A stretch of DNA of 64,000 bases from Burkholderia seminalis DSM 23518 (GTDB taxonomy: Bacteria; Pseudomonadota; Gammaproteobacteria; Burkholderiales; Burkholderiaceae), in assembly GCF_902832885.1 (NCBI RefSeq), contig NZ_CADFDK010000001.1:186001-250000 (forward strand). Reading direction: 5' to 3'. How positions within the stretch are numbered: the stretch's first letter is position 1; the number at the start of each line of letters is the position of its first letter. Below, piece after piece: positions 1 through 7,620 of the stretch. The notes beneath the pieces were generated by a model, which was given only the letters and a program-made list of their open reading frames with translations, had not been told where the DNA came from and did no database searches. The translations under genes and the position numbers were made by a program.

Positions 1-805
1 CCTGCCCGAGGCCCGGCTTGGTGCGGAAGAAGCCCTCCACCGTGCGCTCGCCGGTCAGGAACGGCTTGTCGTTGTCGTCGACGTCGGACGTGATCAGGTC
101 GGCCGCTTCCGCGTCGGTACGCGCGACCAGCACGGTCGGCGTGCCCGTCACGTCGGCCGCGAGACGCGCGGCCGACAGCTTCGCGACGGCTTCGCGCGTC
201 GGCACCAGCACCTTGCCGCCCATGTGGCCGCACTTCTTCACCGACGCGAGCTGGTCCTCGAAGTGGACGCCCGATGCGCCGGCCTCGATCATCGCCTTCA
301 TCAGCTCGAACGCGTTCAGCACGCCGCCGAAACCGGCTTCCGCGTCGGCGACGATCGGTGCGAAGAAGTCGACATAACCTTCGTCGCCCGGGTTCTTGCC
401 TTCCGACCACTGGATCTGGTCGGCGCGCGTCAGCGTGTTGTTGATGCGCTTCACGACGAGCGGCACCGAGTTCGCCGGGTACAGCGACTGGTCCGGGTAC
501 ATTTCTCCCGCGACGTTCGCATCGCCGGCCACTTGCCAGCCGGACAGGTAGATGGCCTTCAGGCCGGCCTTCACCTGCTGCATCGCCTGGTTGCCGGTCA
601 GCGCGCCGAGCGCGTTGACGAACGGTTCGTTGTTGATGAGGCTCCACAGCTTTTCCGCGCCGCGCTTGGCCAGCGTGTGCTCGATCGGGACCGAGCCGCG
701 CAGGCGGACGACGTCTTCCGCCGAGTAGCCGCGCTTGATGCCCTTCCAGCGCGGATCGGTTTCCCATTGCTTCTGCAGTTCCAGTGCCTGTTGCTGACGC
801 GACAT
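1..805 (-). CDS. aceA: Isocitrate lyase, N-terminal part (runs off the left edge)
   Basis: Cleaves isocitrate to succinate and glyoxylate, the first step of the glyoxylate shunt used for growth on acetate or fatty acids. Only about 268 codons are inside the window; the family is usually about 430 residues, so the C-terminal 160 or so are missing. The isocitrate lyase active-site signature KKCGH is visible at residues 190-194, followed by [11 protein letters not shown]. The chosen ATG is at 805-803 and is preceded by AAGGAGC six bases upstream. The protein begins [20 protein letters not shown], as expected for proteobacterial AceA. It is transcribed away from the RNA helicase gene terminator and has its own AT-rich upstream region. 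Identification is very secure; only the length is unseen. Confidence 0.96.
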   Translation of the reverse strand, partial: MSRQQQALELQKQWETDPRWKGIKRGYSAEDVVRLRGSVPIEHTLAKRGAEKLWSLINNEPFVNALGALTGNQAMQQVKAGLKAIYLSGWQVAGDANVAGEMYPDQSLYPANSVPLVVKRINNTLTRADQIQWSEGKNPGDEGYVDFFAPIVADAEAGFGGVLNAFELMKAMIEAGASGVHFEDQLASVKKCGHMGGKVLVPTREAVAKLSAARLAADVTGTPTVLVARTDAEAADLITSDVDDNDKPFLTGERTVEGFFRTKPGLGQ

Positions 806-1118
806 GATGAGCTCCTTGATGCGGTGTATTGCCGAATGCGCCGAATCTGACGGTCGTGATGCGGTTCGCGAAGCGGGGCGCGTGCCATTCCGTTTCGTGA
901 AGTCTTGTATAAGAGTCTAGGCAAATCGGCAGGCGCGAAACAGGGGGCTTTGCACGGGATCGGGTAAATTTTTAACCGTTTTAAATCAAAGATTTATATT
1001 TATCATTTCGAGATAAGAAATGCTTTTTCCCATCCCGCAATCGCACCGGTTGTGCCGTGCAACATGATTTTTTACGACGCAAAAAAATTTTTCGCATCGT
1101 GAAATGTCGAGCGAGGCG
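806..1118. promoter_or_regulatory. AT-rich upstream region of aceA
   Basis: About 310 bases without a gene between aceA and the helicase terminator. The part from about 965 to 1110 is strikingly A+T-rich for this genome, with several runs of A or T, which is typical of a promoter or regulator-binding region. I could not place a convincing -35/-10 pair for aceA by eye. The small reading frames that cross it show no coding character. Regulation of aceA from here is inference. Confidence 0.4.
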
Positions 1119-1145
1119 AAAAAAAACCGGCGCAGGTGCGCCGGT
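1119..1145 (-). terminator. Intrinsic terminator of the DEAD-box helicase gene
   Basis: On the minus strand the stem ACCGGCGCA / TGCGCCGGT (1126-1145) is followed directly by eight T residues (1126-1119). It lies about 60 bases past the helicase stop codon, in the right orientation. A GC-rich stem plus U-run is the textbook rho-independent form. Confidence 0.85.
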
Positions 1146-1202
1146 CGGCTGGACGGGTGGGGCCCATCCGTGGGGCGGCGGCGAGGCGCCGCCCGTGCGT
1201 GC

Positions 1203-2753
1203 TTACGACGCGGAGTTGCTGCGGCGCGGGCCGCCGCTGCGCTGGCCGTCGCGACGCGGGCCGCCGTCACGGCTGCCACCCGGCTTGCCGCTCCAGCCGC
1301 CGCCATTGCCGCCGCCGTAGCTGCGGCCGCCGCTGCCGTTGCCGGCGTAACCGCCGCCCGGCTTGCCGCCGAAGCGACGACCGCCGCCGTTACCGCCGCC
1401 CGGACGGCCGCGGCCGCCGGTGCCGCCGTTGCGCGGGGGCGCCTTGCGCGGCTCGAACCCTTCGATCACGTTGACCGGCAGCGGCGAGCGCACGAAGCGC
1501 TCGATGCGCTTGAGCGCGCCTTGCTCGGCGTGGTGCACGAGGCTCACTGCCGTGCCCGAACGGCCTGCGCGGCCGGTACGGCCGATACGGTGAACGTAAT
1601 CTTCCGCGAACTTCGGCAGGTCGTAGTTGAACACGTGCGTGATGCCCGGGATGTCGATGCCGCGTGCCGCGACGTCGGTGGCCACCAGCACGCGCACGCG
1701 GCGCTCGCGCAGCGCACGGATCGTGCGGTTGCGCGCGCCCTGCGGCAGGTCGCCGTGCAGCGCGGCCGATTCGAAGCCTGCATCGGCAAGACGGCCGGCG
1801 AGCTGGTCGGCGTCGATCTTGGTTGCCGTGAAGATGATGGCCTGGTCGAGTGCGTCGTCGCGCAGCAGGTGATCGAGCAGGCGATCCTTGTGATCGCGGT
1901 CGTCGACGTAGTGCACGGTCTGCGCGATGTTGGCGCGCGACTCGAGGCGCTGCTGGATCTCGATGCGTTCCGGATCCTTCAGCAGGCGACTCGTCAGCGA
2001 ACCGATCTTGCCGTCGAGCGTGGCCGAGAACAGCATCGTCTGGCGCGACGCGGGCGTGGCGTCGACGATCGTTTCGATGTCTTCGATGAAGCCCATGTCG
2101 AGCATGCGGTCGGCTTCGTCGAGCACGAGCATCTTCAGTTCGGACAGGTCGATACGGCCGCGCTCGAGGTGATCGAGCAGACGGCCCGGCGTGGCGACCA
2201 GGATTTCCGGGTTCTTCGCGAGCAGCATCAGCTGCTGGCCGTAGGCGACGCCGCCGAGGATGCTGACCGTGCGCAGGCGCTTCAGGTGCTTGCCGTACGT
2301 CGATGCGGCCGTGGTGACCTGCATCGCGAGTTCCCGGGTCGGCGTCAGCACGAGCAGGCCCGGGCGCGCGACGGGTTGCGGGCGGCGCGCACGGCGGTCG
2401 CCCTGGTTCGGTTCACGCGGCGCGCGCGGTTGCTGCGCCAACGTCTTCTGGAGCTGCGCGAAACGTTCGATCGCGGGCAGCATGAATGCGGCGGTCTTGC
2501 CCGAACCGGTCGGGCTCGACACCAGCAGGTCGCGGCCGGCGATGCCGGCCGGAATCGCGCGCTGCTGGACCGGCGTCGGCTTCACGTAGCCGGCGGCCTG
2601 CAGCGCGGAGACGATCTCCGGCGACAACCCGAGCGACGCGAAGCTCGGCTCGTCCGACGCCGGTTCGACCGCGGCCGGTGCGGCGGCGTCGTCGAGACCG
2701 AGCGCCTGGTCGGCGATCGCGTTGAGCGGGCTGGAGTTGATGCTCGAAGTCAT
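1203..2753 (-). CDS. rhlE: DEAD-box ATP-dependent RNA helicase, RhlE type
   Basis: Predicted ATP-dependent RNA helicase of 516 residues acting on structured RNA (ribosome assembly, mRNA decay, cold adaptation in relatives). Motifs in order: Q motif region GYVKPTPVQQRAIP (55-68), Walker A PTGSGKT (81-87), PTRELAMQV (138-146), DEADRMLDMGF, SAT and HRIGRTGR. A basic insertion at about residues 101-131 separates motif I from motif Ia. The last 80 or so residues are a Gly/Arg-rich tail with many RGG- and GGG-type repeats, a common RNA-binding extension in RhlE and CsdA relatives. The ATG at 2753 (MTSSINSSP) is preferred to an upstream in-frame start that would add 31 unlike residues. The gene is monocistronic, between its own promoter and terminator. 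Exact paralogue assignment among RhlE-like proteins is uncertain. Confidence 0.9.
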   Translation of the reverse strand: MTSSINSSPLNAIADQALGLDDAAAPAAVEPASDEPSFASLGLSPEIVSALQAAGYVKPTPVQQRAIPAGIAGRDLLVSSPTGSGKTAAFMLPAIERFAQLQKTLAQQPRAPREPNQGDRRARRPQPVARPGLLVLTPTRELAMQVTTAASTYGKHLKRLRTVSILGGVAYGQQLMLLAKNPEILVATPGRLLDHLERGRIDLSELKMLVLDEADRMLDMGFIEDIETIVDATPASRQTMLFSATLDGKIGSLTSRLLKDPERIEIQQRLESRANIAQTVHYVDDRDHKDRLLDHLLRDDALDQAIIFTATKIDADQLAGRLADAGFESAALHGDLPQGARNRTIRALRERRVRVLVATDVAARGIDIPGITHVFNYDLPKFAEDYVHRIGRTGRAGRSGTAVSLVHHAEQGALKRIERFVRSPLPVNVIEGFEPRKAPPRNGGTGGRGRPGGGNGGGRRFGGKPGGGYAGNGSGGRSYGGGNGGGWSGKPGGSRDGGPRRDGQRSGGPRRSNSAS

Positions 2754-3042
2754 AACAATCCTTGAAACACAGTGGGTGAAACGTCGGCGCCAATCGCGCA
2801 TACCCAAGTCGTCGGATTCAGCGAGCAAATCGGGAAACGGGTGCAATCCGCCGAACCGTCGGCGGATGAGGCATTAGAAGCTGTTTTGGGTGCGGCGCGC
2901 TTCAGGAGCGGGGCCGCCAGCCTGATAAGTGACGACCGCGAAGGTCGAAGCAGGAGGGGACAGGTTCTAAACCGGATTGGAGCTTAACGCTACGAGGCGT
3001 CTGGCCGGAACGGCTTGCGAGCCGAGCGCGGGAGGTGACGCA
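2754..3042 (-). promoter_or_regulatory. Long structured 5' leader of the RNA helicase gene
   Basis: About 290 bases lie between the predicted transcription start and the helicase ATG with no gene in them. A perfect 9-bp stem with a 4-base loop, ATCCGCCGA / TCGGCGGAT, sits at 2846-2867. Long leaders are known for cold-shock RNA helicase genes in other bacteria, so autoregulation through this RNA is plausible but not shown. Confidence 0.4.
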
Positions 3043-3048
3043 GCCAGC

Positions 3049-3054
3049 ATTATA
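3049..3054 (-). promoter_or_regulatory. -10 element (TATAAT) of the helicase promoter
   Basis: A perfect TATAAT on the minus strand lies between the acyl-CoA-binding protein gene and the helicase leader. No good -35 hexamer is seen 16-18 bases upstream (the best is TGGCGC), so it may rely on an activator or be weak. It would start a transcript near 3042. Confidence 0.45.
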
Positions 3055-3114
3055 AAGATATTTGCTGCGCTGCGCCACTGATTTGATTGCCTATTGCGGC
3101 GGCGGGCGATCCGC

Positions 3115-3384
3115 TCAGGAAGCCGTGCCGTTTTTCAGCGATTCGACGAGTTCGACGTACTGCTGCTTTGCCGCATCCGGCGACGTGCCCTTCAGCGCGT
3201 CCCACGCGTCGTACTTGTATTTGCCGACGATGTCGGTGAAGCCCGGCTTGTCGCCATGCGCATCGCCGTCGGTGGCCTGCTTGAACAGCGCGTAGAGGCG
3301 CAGCAGGGTCAGGCTGCCCGGGCGTTCGGTCAGTTGCTTGACGTCGATCTGGGCCTGGTCGAATTGGGCGGCGAGTTCGCTCAT
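3115..3384 (-). CDS. Acyl-CoA-binding protein (ACBP)
   Basis: Small cytoplasmic carrier of 89 residues that binds medium- and long-chain acyl-CoA esters. It matches the four-helix ACBP family over its whole length: LYALFKQATDGDAHGDKPG in the first half and GKYKYDAWDALKGTS with the conserved Lys/Tyr/Trp acyl-CoA contacts, then a last helix QQYVELVESLK. Length equals that of the family (86-90). The start MSELAAQFDQ at 3384 has GGAGACACCCG upstream (GGAGA nine bases before the ATG). The gene is divergent from tsaB and upstream of the helicase gene on the same strand, but the promoter between them suggests separate transcription. Bacterial ACBPs are scattered in distribution and their role here is unknown. 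Confidence 0.92.
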   Translation of the reverse strand: MSELAAQFDQAQIDVKQLTERPGSLTLLRLYALFKQATDGDAHGDKPGFTDIVGKYKYDAWDALKGTSPDAAKQQYVELVESLKNGTAS

Positions 3385-3540
3385 CGGGTGTCTCCGTAAG
3401 GGTTTCAGATCGGGCGATCTTAACAAGCGGACCGCCGCGCGGGGTCGAGCGATCCTTCCAAACCGCCGCCGCTGCCGCGTATGCGCACGGATCGGTCCCG
3501 ATCGCCCGTGGGAGCGGGGCGCCGCATTACAATGTCGGCC

Positions 3541-4299
3541 ATGACGCAAACAGTGCTCCTCGCCATCGATACGTCGACCGAATACTGCTCGGTCGCGCTG
3601 CTGCGCTCGGCCCATGCCGATGACGCCGTTTCCTCCCCGCAAACCTGGGTCCGCCACGAACCGACGGGCGCCGTGTCGAGCACGCGCGTGCTGCCGGCGA
3701 TCCAGGAACTCTTCGCCGAATCGGGGCTGACGCTCGCCGATTGCGACGCGATCGCGTTCGGCGCGGGCCCCGGCTCGTTCACGGGCCTGCGCACCGCGAC
3801 CGGCATCACGCAAGGCCTCGCGTTCGGCGGCGGGCTGCCGGTCGTGCCGATCGGCACGCTGCTCGCGTGCGCCGAGCACGCGCGGCTGCGCGCACCCGGC
3901 ACGACCCGCGTGCTGGCCGCGCTGGATGCGCGGATGGATGAGGCCTACTGGGCCGATTTCGAATGGGACGCCGCCGCCGGCGACTGGCGCACGCTGCATC
4001 CGGCTTCGCTCGATGCGCCGGGTGCCGTCGGTGTGCCCGACGCGCCGTTCACGCTCGCGGGCAACGCGGCCGCCGCGTTCGGCGCGCAGTTGCCGGCCGC
4101 GGCGCGTGCGGCCGTGATCGACGGCGACGCGATGCCGCATGCGCTGGCCGTCGCGCATGCCGCGCTGCGCGCCTTCCGCGCCGGGCGGGTGGTGCCGGCC
4201 GATCAGGCCGCGCCGGAATACGTACGTGACAAGGTCGCGCAGACGACCGCCGAGCGCGTCGCGGCACGGGCCGCGCAGACGGGCGGAGCGAAGGGATGA
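3541..4299 (+). CDS. tsaB: tRNA threonylcarbamoyladenosine biosynthesis protein TsaB
   Basis: Subunit of the TsaBDE complex that makes the universal t6A37 tRNA modification; TsaB is a catalytically inactive ASKHA-fold paralogue of TsaD that scaffolds it. The N-terminal AIDTSTEYCSVALL and FGAGPGSFTGLRTATGI segments are diagnostic. Length 252 residues against about 231 in E. coli. Two ATG codons nine bases apart (3532 and 3541) are possible; MTQTVLLAIDTST at 3541 fits the family better, and neither has a strong ribosome-binding site. First gene of a four-gene chain joined by overlaps: its TGA overlaps the rimI ATG. Confidence 0.94.
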   Translation: MTQTVLLAIDTSTEYCSVALLRSAHADDAVSSPQTWVRHEPTGAVSSTRVLPAIQELFAESGLTLADCDAIAFGAGPGSFTGLRTATGITQGLAFGGGLPVVPIGTLLACAEHARLRAPGTTRVLAALDARMDEAYWADFEWDAAAGDWRTLHPASLDAPGAVGVPDAPFTLAGNAAAAFGAQLPAAARAAVIDGDAMPHALAVAHAALRAFRAGRVVPADQAAPEYVRDKVAQTTAERVAARAAQTGGAKG

Positions 4300-4796
4300 C
4301 AGGGGTTTTGCTGAGCGACCGCTATCTCACGCCGATGACGGACGCCGATCTCGACGAGGTCGTCGCGATCGAGCACGTCGCGTACGAATTCCCGTGGAGC
4401 CGCGGCAACTTCGAGGATTCGTTGCGCAACGGCTACCTGGGCGTGTGCCTGCGGCACGTGACGGGGACGCTCGTCGGCTATTGCGTGCTGATGCCCGTGA
4501 TCGACGAGATGCACCTGCTGAACCTGTGCGTCGCGCCGGCCGCGCAGCACGCGGGCGCGGGCCTTGCGCTGCTGCGCGAGGCCGTGCGCATTGCGCGCGC
4601 GGAGCGGCTCGACGGGGTGCTGCTCGAGGTGCGGCCGTCCAATCCGCGTGCGATTCATCTGTATGAACGGTTCGGCTTCGTGACGATCGGCCGCCGCAAG
4701 AACTACTATCCGGCGAAGCATCGCAGCCGGGAGGACGCGATCGTGATGCGTCTGACGCTGAACAAGGACGAGGGGAACGCGCATGGCATGGGCTGA
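4296..4796 (+). CDS. rimI: Ribosomal protein S18 alanine N-acetyltransferase
   Basis: GNAT-fold acetyltransferase of 166 residues that acetylates the N-terminal alanine of ribosomal protein S18 using acetyl-CoA. Seen: VAIEHVAYEFPWSRGNFEDS near the start, the core LLNLCVAPAAQHAGAGLALL, where the acetyl-CoA P-loop would sit, and LEVRPSNPRAIHLYERFGF, the RimI hallmark. The P-loop reads QHAGAG rather than the usual Q/R-x-x-G-x-G/A and is slightly diverged. It overlaps tsaB by four bases (ATGA) and the downstream glycosylase by 14. tsaB-rimI linkage is widespread and supports the assignment. Confidence 0.93.
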   Translation: MTGVLLSDRYLTPMTDADLDEVVAIEHVAYEFPWSRGNFEDSLRNGYLGVCLRHVTGTLVGYCVLMPVIDEMHLLNLCVAPAAQHAGAGLALLREAVRIARAERLDGVLLEVRPSNPRAIHLYERFGFVTIGRRKNYYPAKHRSREDAIVMRLTLNKDEGNAHGMG

Positions 4797-5775
4797 AGCG
4801 GCGCTCGAGGAACTGGGCCTCGCGCAGATCTGGGTGCGACGCGGGCAGCGCGCGGATAACGGTGCGGCGGCCGAAGCGCCCGTTCTTGCGCAAGCCGGGG
4901 CGGACGACGGGGTGTCCGCCGCCGCGGCCGAGCGGCCGGGACGCACGGCGCGCCCGCCGGTACAAGACGATGCGTCGCCTGCAGCGGTAAGCGCAGACGA
5001 TGCTGCACCGGCGCGCCGTGTTGCCGCGGGCGATCGCGCGCCCGCGCCGGTTGCCTCGGCCGACACGATCCCGCCGATGGACGACGTGCCGCCCGCCGGC
5101 GCCGACGATTTCGCGTGGTTCGACGCGGCGCCGCCGGGCAATCCCGCGCCGGTGGCCGAAGCGCCCCCCGCCGGCCCGCCGGTCGCCGCGCTCGACTGGG
5201 AGGCGCTGGCCGCGCGCGTGGCCGACTGCACGCTGTGCCGGCTGTGCGAGAAGCGGACCAACACGGTGTTCGGCGTCGGCGACCGCGAAGCCGACTGGAT
5301 GCTGATCGGTGAAGCGCCGGGCGAAAACGAGGACAAGCAGGGCGAGCCGTTCGTGGGCCAGGCCGGCAAGCTGCTCGACAACATGCTGCAGTCGCTGTCC
5401 CTCAAGCGTGGCGACAACGTGTACATCGCGAACGTGATCAAGTGCCGCCCGCCCGGCAACCGCAACCCGGAGCCGGACGAGGTCGCCAGCTGCGAGCCTT
5501 ATCTGCAGCGCCAGGTCGCGCTCGTGAAGCCGAAGCTGATCGTCGCGCTCGGCCGTTTCGCCGCGCAGACGCTGCTGAAGACGGACGCGAGCATCGCGTC
5601 GCTGCGCGGCCGCGTGCATGCCTACGAAGGCGTGCCGGTGATCGTCACCTATCACCCGGCGTACCTGTTGCGCAGCCTGCAGGACAAGTCGAAGGCGTGG
5701 GCCGACCTGTGCCTTGCGCGCGACACGTTCCAGCGTACGGAAGGCGCCGACGCGAGCGGGCCGGCCGGGCAATGA
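4783..5775 (+). CDS. Uracil-DNA glycosylase, family 4 type, with psi-like N-terminal peptide
   Basis: Removes uracil from DNA to start base excision repair. The C-terminal half (about 137-320) is a family 4/5-like, iron-sulfur UDG: Cys149, Cys152, Cys221 and Cys237 are the likely [4Fe-4S] ligands, GEAPGENEDKQGEPF (177-190) is motif 1 and HPAYLLR (291-297) the second active-site motif. Residues 24-135 are an Ala/Pro-rich, probably disordered linker containing one conserved-looking DDFAWFDAAP patch. Residues 1-22 (MAWAEAALEELGLAQIWVRRGQ) are a separate helical peptide resembling the N-terminus of the DNA polymerase III psi subunit (HolD). At 330 residues it is far longer than a bare family 4 UDG (about 200). 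It overlaps rimI by 14 bases and the next gene by four. The enzymatic call is firm; the psi resemblance is inference. Confidence 0.9.
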   Translation: MAWAEAALEELGLAQIWVRRGQRADNGAAAEAPVLAQAGADDGVSAAAAERPGRTARPPVQDDASPAAVSADDAAPARRVAAGDRAPAPVASADTIPPMDDVPPAGADDFAWFDAAPPGNPAPVAEAPPAGPPVAALDWEALAARVADCTLCRLCEKRTNTVFGVGDREADWMLIGEAPGENEDKQGEPFVGQAGKLLDNMLQSLSLKRGDNVYIANVIKCRPPGNRNPEPDEVASCEPYLQRQVALVKPKLIVALGRFAAQTLLKTDASIASLRGRVHAYEGVPVIVTYHPAYLLRSLQDKSKAWADLCLARDTFQRTEGADASGPAGQ

Positions 5776-6734
5776 CGACCGGCGCGGCGTACGCATTCGT
5801 CGATACGCTGCGCGATACCGCGGTTCGCGATCTCGGCTGGCTGCTGGCCAGCCCGAGCCTGCTGACCGCGGTGCCGGGCGCGCCGCTTGCGCGGCCGTGG
5901 CCGGATGCTGCCGGGCGAGCGGCCGTCGAAGCGTGGCTCGCCGCGCTCGATGCGCAGCCCGAGCCGCTGCATCGCGCGCTCGATGGGTTCCGGCCGACCC
6001 GGCTCGGCCGTTACGCGGAATGTCTGCTCGAATACTTCCTCACGCACGGCCCGTCGCTGCGGCTGGTCGCGGCCAATCTCCCGCTGCGCAGCAACGGCAG
6101 GACGCTCGGCGAAGTCGATTTCCTCGTCGACGCGCCGGACGGGCAGCGCCTGCATTGGGAACTCGCGGTGAAGTGCTATCTGTGCGCACCGGTGCACGAT
6201 GGCGCGACGCTCGCCGATTTCGTCGGCCCCAATCTCGTCGACCGGTTCGACCGCAAGCGCGGCCGGTTGCTCGATCACCAGTTGCGGCTCGGCGAACACG
6301 ACGGGTTCGCGTGGCTCGGCTATGGCGCGCCGTCCGACGCCCAGATGTTCATCAAGGGCTGGCTGTTCTATCCGCACGGCGCGCCGTTGCCGCCGGTTTC
6401 AGCGGAAATCGCGCCGGATCATCCGCGTGGATTCTGGCTGACGCACGCGCAGTGGCGGGCGTGGGCGGCCGCGCAGCGTGCCGGTCTCGCGTGGAGTGTA
6501 TTGCCGCGGCTGGCGTGGCTCGCGCCGCGGCGGGTTGCCGCCGATGCCGGCTTCGAACCCGAACCGCTGGCGGCGGCCCTGGAACTGCCGCCCGTGCTGA
6601 CGCGCGAGGCGCCCTCATTGATCGGCATCCATGAAAAGGGCAGCGACGGCACGTGGCGCGAAACGGCGCGCGGCTTCGTCGTGCCCGACGACTGGCCGGC
6701 GCGTGCGCGGGCGTTCGCCGCGCAGGATCACTGA
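5772..6734 (+). CDS. DUF1853 family protein, possible nuclease fold
   Basis: Protein of 320 residues of unknown function. It carries the DUF1853 core: FRPTRLGRYAECLLEYFL, then EVDFLVDAPDGQRLHWELAV followed by KCYL, which has the Asp...Glu/Lys arrangement (D-F-L-V ... W-E-L-A-V-K) of PD-(D/E)XK-like nucleases, although the spacing Glu-x3-Lys is not canonical. The second half has PHGAPLPPVSAEIAPDHPRG and a conserved W-rich segment LTHAQWRAWAA. The ATG overlaps the UDG stop (ATGA), so it is co-translated with the glycosylase, rimI and tsaB. Co-location with a DNA repair enzyme makes a nucleic-acid role attractive but unproven. It is convergent with thiD, only 18 bases away. Confidence 0.75.
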   Translation: MTTGAAYAFVDTLRDTAVRDLGWLLASPSLLTAVPGAPLARPWPDAAGRAAVEAWLAALDAQPEPLHRALDGFRPTRLGRYAECLLEYFLTHGPSLRLVAANLPLRSNGRTLGEVDFLVDAPDGQRLHWELAVKCYLCAPVHDGATLADFVGPNLVDRFDRKRGRLLDHQLRLGEHDGFAWLGYGAPSDAQMFIKGWLFYPHGAPLPPVSAEIAPDHPRGFWLTHAQWRAWAAAQRAGLAWSVLPRLAWLAPRRVAADAGFEPEPLAAALELPPVLTREAPSLIGIHEKGSDGTWRETARGFVVPDDWPARARAFAAQDH

Positions 6735-6752
6735 CGCCGCGTCAGCGGGCGC

Positions 6753-7562
6753 TTACCACCAGCGATGAAAGTGATGGACGGGGCCGACGCCGCGGCCGAC
6801 GTCGAGGTGCCCGCTCGCGGCGATCGCGCCGGTCAGGTAGGCCTTGGCTTCACGCACCGCGCTTTCGAGGTCGGGCTGCTGCGGCAGCAGTGCGGCGATC
6901 GCCGACGACAGCGTGCAGCCGGTGCCGTGCGTGTTGCTGACCGGCACGCGCGCGCCGTCGAGCCGCACGGCGCGCGCCGCCTCGACGAGCCAGTCGGGGC
7001 TCGCGGACGCGTCGGGCAGGTGACCGCCTTTCATCAGCACCGCGCGCGCGCCCGTTTGCAGCAACGCGTGGCCTTGCCGGACCATGTCGTCCTCGGTGGT
7101 GGCGGGCGCATCGCCCAGCAGCGCGGCCGCTTCGGGCAGGTTCGGCGTGACGACCGTCGCGAGCGGCAGCAGCGCGTCGCGCAGCGCATCGACTGCATCG
7201 GGCGCGAGCAGCGCGTGCGAACTCTTCGAGATCATCACCGTGTCGAGCACGACGAAGCGCGGCGCGTAACGCCGCAGCGCGTCGGCGACCGCGTGGACGA
7301 TCGCCGCGTTCGCGAGCATGCCGATCTTGACCGCATCGATGCGGATGTCGTCGAACACCGCGTCGAGCTGCGCGGTGACGAATGCGGCGTCCGGCGCGTG
7401 TACCCCCGTCACGCCGCGCGTGTTCTGCGCGGTCAGCGCGGTGATCACGCTCGCGCCGTACGCGCCGAGCGCGGAAAAGGTCTTCAGGTCGGCCTGGATG
7501 CCTGCGCCGCCGCCCGAATCGGAGCCGGCGATCGTCAGGAGGTTGGGTATCGGTTGCGTCAT
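6753..7562 (-). CDS. thiD: Hydroxymethylpyrimidine/phosphomethylpyrimidine kinase
   Basis: Phosphorylates HMP to HMP-P and HMP-PP for thiamine synthesis and salvage. Ribokinase-like fold, 269 residues (E. coli 266). Motifs: [20 protein letters not shown] near the N-terminus, [29 protein letters not shown], and the anion-hole/catalytic loop [17 protein letters not shown] near the end. It is the second of two minus-strand genes after lplT. I see no TPP riboswitch (no CUGAGA or ACCUGAUC boxes) upstream; instead a hairpin sits just before the ATG. No other thi gene is in view, as is common for ThiD in this group. Confidence 0.95.
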   Translation of the reverse strand: MTQPIPNLLTIAGSDSGGGAGIQADLKTFSALGAYGASVITALTAQNTRGVTGVHAPDAAFVTAQLDAVFDDIRIDAVKIGMLANAAIVHAVADALRRYAPRFVVLDTVMISKSSHALLAPDAVDALRDALLPLATVVTPNLPEAAALLGDAPATTEDDMVRQGHALLQTGARAVLMKGGHLPDASASPDWLVEAARAVRLDGARVPVSNTHGTGCTLSSAIAALLPQQPDLESAVREAKAYLTGAIAASGHLDVGRGVGPVHHFHRWW

Positions 7563-7571
7563 GAGGGCAGC

Positions 7572-7593
7572 GCGCCGGTTCGAAGACCGGCGC
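7572..7593 (-). repeat. Perfect hairpin immediately upstream of thiD
   Basis: GCGCCGGT-TCGAAG-ACCGGCGC, an 8-bp perfect stem with a 6-base loop, ends nine bases before the thiD ATG, between lplT and thiD. There is no T-run after it, so it is not a standard terminator; it overlaps where a ribosome-binding site should be and no clear one is seen. Confidence 0.5.
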
Positions 7594-7620
7594 CGGCGGA
7601 CGGAAACGGGAAGTGTAGCG

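Noticed and set aside
1206-1430. Simple-sequence repeat as a separate element
   Set aside because: These GC-rich repeats are the coding sequence of the Gly/Arg-rich tail of the RNA helicase.
1104-2765. 553-codon plus-strand frame opposite the helicase gene
   Set aside because: Shadow frame; no ribosome-binding site or family match, and it reads through the terminator.
7563-7620. TPP riboswitch upstream of thiD
   Set aside because: The gap is only 58 bases and lacks the conserved THI-box sequences.
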